NCBI RefSeq assembly: GCF_030269365.1 | Contig: NZ_BSTF01000013.1 | Span: forward strand, 124,001 to 188,000 | DNA from: Lentzea sp. NBRC 102530 | GTDB taxonomy: Bacteria; Actinomycetota; Actinomycetes; Mycobacteriales; Pseudonocardiaceae | DNA: 64,000 nt | Direction of reading: 5' to 3' | Part shown: piece by piece, positions 60,214 to 64,000 of the stretch | How positions within the stretch are numbered: position 1 is the first letter of the stretch | Layout: each line of letters starts with the position of its first letter | Program-made: the position numbers and the translations under genes | Notes under the pieces: generated by a model | What the model saw: only the letters and a program-made list of their open reading frames with translations | Database searches by the model: none | Told to the model about the DNA's origin: nothing

Positions 60214-60606
60214 TTACCAGGAATTCTCGCCCGTCAAAACGATCACCACTTCATCAGCCTCGTCAGTACCGTCTCCATACACTTCGACGCGATTCTCGAC
60301 ATTCGGAACAGGAACAAGAAGGCGAGCAAACTCATTCGGATCAGAGATCTCGATTACGGCCTTCGGCAGAGTTATATCACCCTCGTAGACCAAAATCTTC
60401 CCCTCCGGTCGATATGGCCCTTGAACACACCGAACAGAGGCGGTTCCACTCGCAGCTTGCCGAACGGCGATGTACAGAGAGTCCGGACCGCCGTGCACGA
60501 TATCCGTAGACGGGTCCCATTCTTCGTGCGTATCCGCACTTTCAGGCGAGGCCGCTACAACAAGGCCGTGCGCGAACCTTGCCTCACACGAAGCAAAGAG
60601 CATCAT
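60214..60606 (-). CDS. Putative immunity protein for the RHS toxin
   Basis: 130 residues from ATG 60606 (or the next ATG, 60603), starting 9 bases after the RHS stop, the standard toxin-immunity arrangement. No signal peptide or membrane helix. It is acidic, with 'EEWDPSTDIVHGGPDSLYIAV' in segments, followed by beta-strand-like stretches and a short acidic C-terminal region. The pattern of an early W and HGG followed by beta strands recalls ComJ-like nuclease inhibitors, but the match is weak. G+C is clearly lower than in the RHS core, as expected for an exchanged cassette. Confidence 0.65.
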   Translation of the reverse strand: MMLFASCEARFAHGLVVAASPESADTHEEWDPSTDIVHGGPDSLYIAVRQAASGTASVRCVQGPYRPEGKILVYEGDITLPKAVIEISDPNEFARLLVPVPNVENRVEVYGDGTDEADEVVIVLTGENSW

Positions 60607-60614
60607 GATTTCAC

Positions 60615-63600
60615 CTATGATCTCGCCGACAAAACAGGGAAGTAATAATACTCTTTGAGAAGAGTACGCACTACGCCACCTTGTTGCTTGGAGCAAGCTT
60701 TGCAGTGCGGATAGAGCGTCCACGGACCCTCGGGTGAGATCTTGTTCGCAGGATTGTGGTCACCAGTCCAGTGACCGTCGGCATACCCGGACTCATCCGC
60801 GCCACAGGCAGCGCAGCCGTTCCGGTCTCCGAACTCGTTGATCATCCTCTGCTCGTGCGCAAGCACGATGTCGCCTCGCTCAGCAGCAACTCCCTCCGCT
60901 TTCTGCCCTCTCAAGGCAGGCCCGAGAGTTAGATTGCAAACGGTGTCCTCGTTCGCATTGTGCACCAGGACCGCTTTGGCGCCAATCATGACGAAGTACG
61001 TGTGGACACCCTCAACCGTGAGGTTGTGAACTCCTCCGGCGGAGGGGAATTCATGAACTGAGGACACCTGGATATTCTCGCCGGCCGACGTCAACAAGGT
61101 CGATCCCGCGCTGAGATCTTCTGCTTTCACCCACTTTTTATTATCAGGATCCCAGAAGGGGTGTTCAGCAGTAGCCGTGATAGCACCACCTTTATCCGTA
61201 AATACCTCGACCAAGTTCTTCGTGCCCTGACCAACGATCGTAGCCACTACCTCGCGGCCTGACAGCTCACCGTTCTTCTCGTCAGCGGCCCTGACTCGAT
61301 CACCGACTCCTACGTCCCCAATCGGCTTCTGCAATCCGTCGGCGAGCAAGACTTTCGTGTCGGGTTTGAAGCTGTTGCAGGCGGAAGCTCCCTTGCCACC
61401 GAGCTTCCGGAGTTGAGCCACCGCGATTTCAGCAGCCTTGGAGGCGATCTTCTCGACCCGGCGCAGTAGGCCCTTCGCCTTGGAGATGACTTTCTCCATC
61501 GACGACACGGCCTTGATCGCCTTGTACCCGGCCTCCAGAACCTTGCCGACCTTGCCCCACGGCACCAGGTTCATCACCAACCCACCACAGGCCCAGATAT
61601 CACCCTTGGTGAAGCAGTCGACGATGTCGTTCCACCCGGAGATGTCCTTCAACATCTCCCACGCAGCCTCCTTGATCACATCCCACTTCGTCATGTGGGC
61701 GTTCTTCAAGGCCTGCTCGTACTCAGCCTGACTGATCTTCTCCCGCTGCATCAGCTCCTCAGTCGCCTGACGCACCGCCGAAGACTGCTGCTGCTGAGCA
61801 GCACGCTCCCTCTTGAGCTCAGTCCGAACCTGGTTGTAGTCCTCGTCGCTCTGGTAGTTCTCCCGGCCGCCACCGCACAAAATGCCGTCCGGACCACACT
61901 GACCACCGGCCAGCAGACCCGTCGGATCGCTGAACGTCACCGGACTGTTGTTGCTGTACGCGTACCCGTTGAGCTGCTGCGGATCGTTGTTGTCGATGAT
62001 CGGATCCGCCGACAGGAACCGGCCGGCAGCAGGGTCGTACATACGCGCACCCACACGCGTCAGACCCGACTCCTCACGAGTACCGCCAACAAACCCCTGC
62101 GTGTTCCACGGCGTCGCCGGAATCCCCCTCGTCTCACCGAACGGCGTCTGCCGACGAGACGCCACCGCCAAACCCGCGCCCGCACTCACCGCGGCGATCT
62201 CCGTGCCCTGGTGGTCAGAGAGCAACCACTTCAAGCCCGAAATCGAGTTCCGCTGTGCCACAACATGCCCGTTGTGGCTGTAGTAACGGGTCCACGACGG
62301 CGTCGTCGTGTTCTTCTCCAGGCGGATCTCCTGGCCGAACACGAACAACGTCGTGGCAGAGGGCTCGCGGGCGATCAGCCTTGAGCCGTCCGCGTCGTAG
62401 ACGAACGTGGACTCCGAGCCGTCCGCGCCCTTCACCTTCGAGACGCGGCCTTCGGCGTCGTACTCCAGCGTTTGCGTGTCTCCGGAGACGTTGCGTGAAG
62501 TCGTGTTGCCGGAAGCGTCGTAAGTGAACGTGTCTCGCGAGGTGCCATTCGGGCCGGTCGTGTCAACCTGCGTCACCGTGTGCGGTTGCGCCTGGCCCGC
62601 GTCTGGGTACTTGAAGGTGTTGACCGTGTTGGTGGTGCTGGCGTGCGCGGTCTGAGTGATGCGGTTACCGGTTTTGTCGAACGTCCACGACAACCAGTAC
62701 GGCGCCGGGCCGCCCAACGTGGTCATCGACTTGGGCTTGGAGCAGTCGCCACTGCCGGGCGTCCACGCCGCGGTCATACGACGCAGGTGGTCGTAGTCGA
62801 AGCACTGGATGTCCGACGCGCCGCCTTCGGGCGTGTCGGCGACGCGCTTGATGTTGCCGGACGCGTCGTAGCCGTAGTTGCGGTTCGCGATCTCCTGCCC
62901 GGTCTGGGTTTCCCTTCGTGCGACTGTTTGCTGAAGCCTCCTGGTGCCCACCTCGTACGAGTTGGTCACCTGCACGTTGTGGCTGCTGTCCGCGCTGTCG
63001 TAGGTCTCGCTCTGCACCTCGCCCAGCTCGGTGTAGTCGGTTGCACTCACGTAGCGGCTGACGCCCTGGGTGGACTCGGGCAAGCCGAACCCGTTGTACA
63101 AGGTCGACACCGTCTCACCGGGCACGATCGTCCGACCGCCGGAGTTGACGTCCAGGTAGTCGATGTCGCGGATCTTGCCCGTGAGGGTGTAGGAGAAGCC
63201 CAGTTCGTACGTCGCGCCGAGTGCGCCTTCCGCGGCCGCCGGCACGATGACCTTCTGACCGGTCGGGCGGCCGGCCTCGTCGTAACCGGTCACCCTCTGC
63301 GTGTAAGCCCGACCATTGACCCACCTGCGGGACAACGTCAGCATGCCGCGACCGTTGAGGGCGCCCGTGCTGTCCACAGACGTGTCGTACTGCCACTCCG
63401 CGCTTGGCTGCATGCTCGTTCCCTCGTAGGTTGCGATCTTGCGGCTCAGCGCGTCGTACTTGTACGAGATCTTCCGGTGACGGGCGTCCTCGGTCGAGAC
63501 CACCCTGCCTGCGACGTCGTACTCGGTCGAGCTCGCTCCGGTGTCCGGGTCGACTGACGCGATCTTGCGACCGCGCAGGTCGTAGGTGGACCGCCAGACG

Positions 63601-64000
63601 TTGCCCGCGGGGTCGGTCACCGACTCGACCTGGCCTGCCGGCGTGTAGGTGTACTTCGTCGCGTCGAACCCCGTTCCGAGTCCAGCCGAGTACTGCCGCT
63701 TCTCCGTGGTGCGGCCATGTACGTCGCTGATCACCGTCGTCGCGGTCGAGCCTTGCGGCGGCACGGTGTGGACGCGGTCACCACCGTACGAGGTGGTGGT
63801 ACGCCACTGTTCCGTCGCGTACTTGAAGTAGATCGACGCCGTCGGGCGTTCCATCCCGTCGTACTGGACAACGGTCTGGTTCGGCACGACGTTGTCCTGC
63901 GTACCAGCCAGTGCCGAGCCGGGTGCCTGGTCGTTCCAGTAGGCGCCGTTCGTCTTGTACGCCAAGCCACGCGAGTCGTAGAACGTGTCGGAGATCAGCC
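60615..64000 (-). CDS. RHS-repeat polymorphic toxin with Hint domain and Cys/His nuclease-like tip (N-terminus outside window)
   Basis: 1127 codons are visible and the frame is still open at the window edge. RHS/YD repeats (for example 'YTPAGQVESVTDPAGNVWRS', 'YDLRGRKIASVDPDTG') run to the core-ending block 'ARMYDPAAGRFLSADPIID' and 'NGYAYSNNSPVTFSDPTGL'. Then come a hydrophobic/helical linker, a Hint domain ('ACNSFKPDTKVLLADG' to 'VHNLTVEGVHTYFVMIG' and 'VLVHN') for self-cleavage, and a toxin tip of about 105 residues. The tip holds 'GCAACGADESG', 'GHWTGDHNPANK' and 'LYPHCKACSKQQGG', a zinc-bound HNH-like nuclease arrangement. Probably exported to inhibit competitors. Immunity gene directly downstream. 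Confidence 0.85.
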   Translation of the reverse strand, partial: LISDTFYDSRGLAYKTNGAYWNDQAPGSALAGTQDNVVPNQTVVQYDGMERPTASIYFKYATEQWRTTTSYGGDRVHTVPPQGSTATTVISDVHGRTTEKRQYSAGLGTGFDATKYTYTPAGQVESVTDPAGNVWRSTYDLRGRKIASVDPDTGASSTEYDVAGRVVSTEDARHRKISYKYDALSRKIATYEGTSMQPSAEWQYDTSVDSTGALNGRGMLTLSRRWVNGRAYTQRVTGYDEAGRPTGQKVIVPAAAEGALGATYELGFSYTLTGKIRDIDYLDVNSGGRTIVPGETVSTLYNGFGLPESTQGVSRYVSATDYTELGEVQSETYDSADSSHNVQVTNSYEVGTRRLQQTVARRETQTGQEIANRNYGYDASGNIKRVADTPEGGASDIQCFDYDHLRRMTAAWTPGSGDCSKPKSMTTLGGPAPYWLSWTFDKTGNRITQTAHASTTNTVNTFKYPDAGQAQPHTVTQVDTTGPNGTSRDTFTYDASGNTTSRNVSGDTQTLEYDAEGRVSKVKGADGSESTFVYDADGSRLIAREPSATTLFVFGQEIRLEKNTTTPSWTRYYSHNGHVVAQRNSISGLKWLLSDHQGTEIAAVSAGAGLAVASRRQTPFGETRGIPATPWNTQGFVGGTREESGLTRVGARMYDPAAGRFLSADPIIDNNDPQQLNGYAYSNNSPVTFSDPTGLLAGGQCGPDGILCGGGRENYQSDEDYNQVRTELKRERAAQQQQSSAVRQATEELMQREKISQAEYEQALKNAHMTKWDVIKEAAWEMLKDISGWNDIVDCFTKGDIWACGGLVMNLVPWGKVGKVLEAGYKAIKAVSSMEKVISKAKGLLRRVEKIASKAAEIAVAQLRKLGGKGASACNSFKPDTKVLLADGLQKPIGDVGVGDRVRAADEKNGELSGREVVATIVGQGTKNLVEVFTDKGGAITATAEHPFWDPDNKKWVKAEDLSAGSTLLTSAGENIQVSSVHEFPSAGGVHNLTVEGVHTYFVMIGAKAVLVHNANEDTVCNLTLGPALRGQKAEGVAAERGDIVLAHEQRMINEFGDRNGCAACGADESGYADGHWTGDHNPANKISPEGPWTLYPHCKACSKQQGGVVRTLLKEYYYFPVLSARS
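61396..61708 (-). repeat. Direct repeat, intact copy inside the RHS gene
   Basis: Matches 59663-59975. It encodes the linker between the RHS core and the Hint domain in the functional gene. Confidence 0.8.

Overview
The window is about 64 kb of high-G+C DNA from an actinomycete, most likely a member of the Pseudonocardiaceae (Lentzea, Saccharothrix or a relative). This placement is inferred from GTG-rich starts and 4-base gene overlaps, mycothiol S-conjugate amidase, EspG/PPE-like/DUF3558 type VII secretion accessories, DUF4307 and a LigB-type ATP-dependent DNA ligase.

Left part (1-23400). After guaB1 (cut by the window edge), a GNAT and ligB comes a divergent MocR regulator/EamA exporter pair. 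From about 7380 to 24240 the gene order is, from memory, that of the Mycobacterium tuberculosis Rv1072-Rv1084 neighbourhood: DUF255 thioredoxin-fold protein, small membrane protein, mca, DUF4307, greA, metB, RDD protein, cbs, SGNH hydrolase, fadA thiolase, Bax-inhibitor-1 protein. Two insertions break this order. One is a three-gene RNA-end-repair cassette (Pnkp-type phosphatase plus two RlaP nucleotidyltransferases, 9415-11596). The other is lrp/hpd plus a small exported protein (13960-16022). The cbs/metB pair gives transsulfuration in both directions.

Middle (24500-35800). A prealbumin-like surface protein is co-translated with a class E/F sortase, followed by a NodB-type deacetylase homologue. 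A secreted PQQ-dependent sugar dehydrogenase lies divergently from a complete pqqA-C-D-E-B operon that ends with a PucR-type regulator, so cofactor and enzyme are encoded side by side. A secreted SGNH esterase, an inositol-phosphatase-like enzyme and an SDR follow.

36000-42500. This stretch holds orphan type VII secretion genes (EspG, helical 129-aa protein, DUF3558 lipoprotein, PPE-like protein) without the ESX machinery. A MrcB/DUF3883 nuclease-like protein, an unusual class-I tRNA with anticodon UAA, and an ATP-grasp ligase preceded by a 40-residue peptide come next. The last three are the best candidates for something undescribed.

42500-58600. Here are a type II NADH dehydrogenase, a tightly overlapping operon of SMI1/KNR4, MoxR, DUF58 and DUF4129 genes, an S10 peptidase operon ending in a frameshifted chloramphenicol-phosphotransferase-like kinase, a complete Opp/Dpp peptide ABC transporter and an exopolyphosphatase.

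58600-64000. This is a polymorphic-toxin locus on the minus strand: an RHS protein (N-terminus outside the window) with a Hint domain and a cysteine/histidine-rich nuclease-like tip, its adjacent immunity gene, and a displaced, decayed second toxin module whose Hint domain and endonuclease remnant run into a truncated acetyltransferase. Single-base frameshifts near 50771, 59055 and 59828 may be real or sequencing errors.
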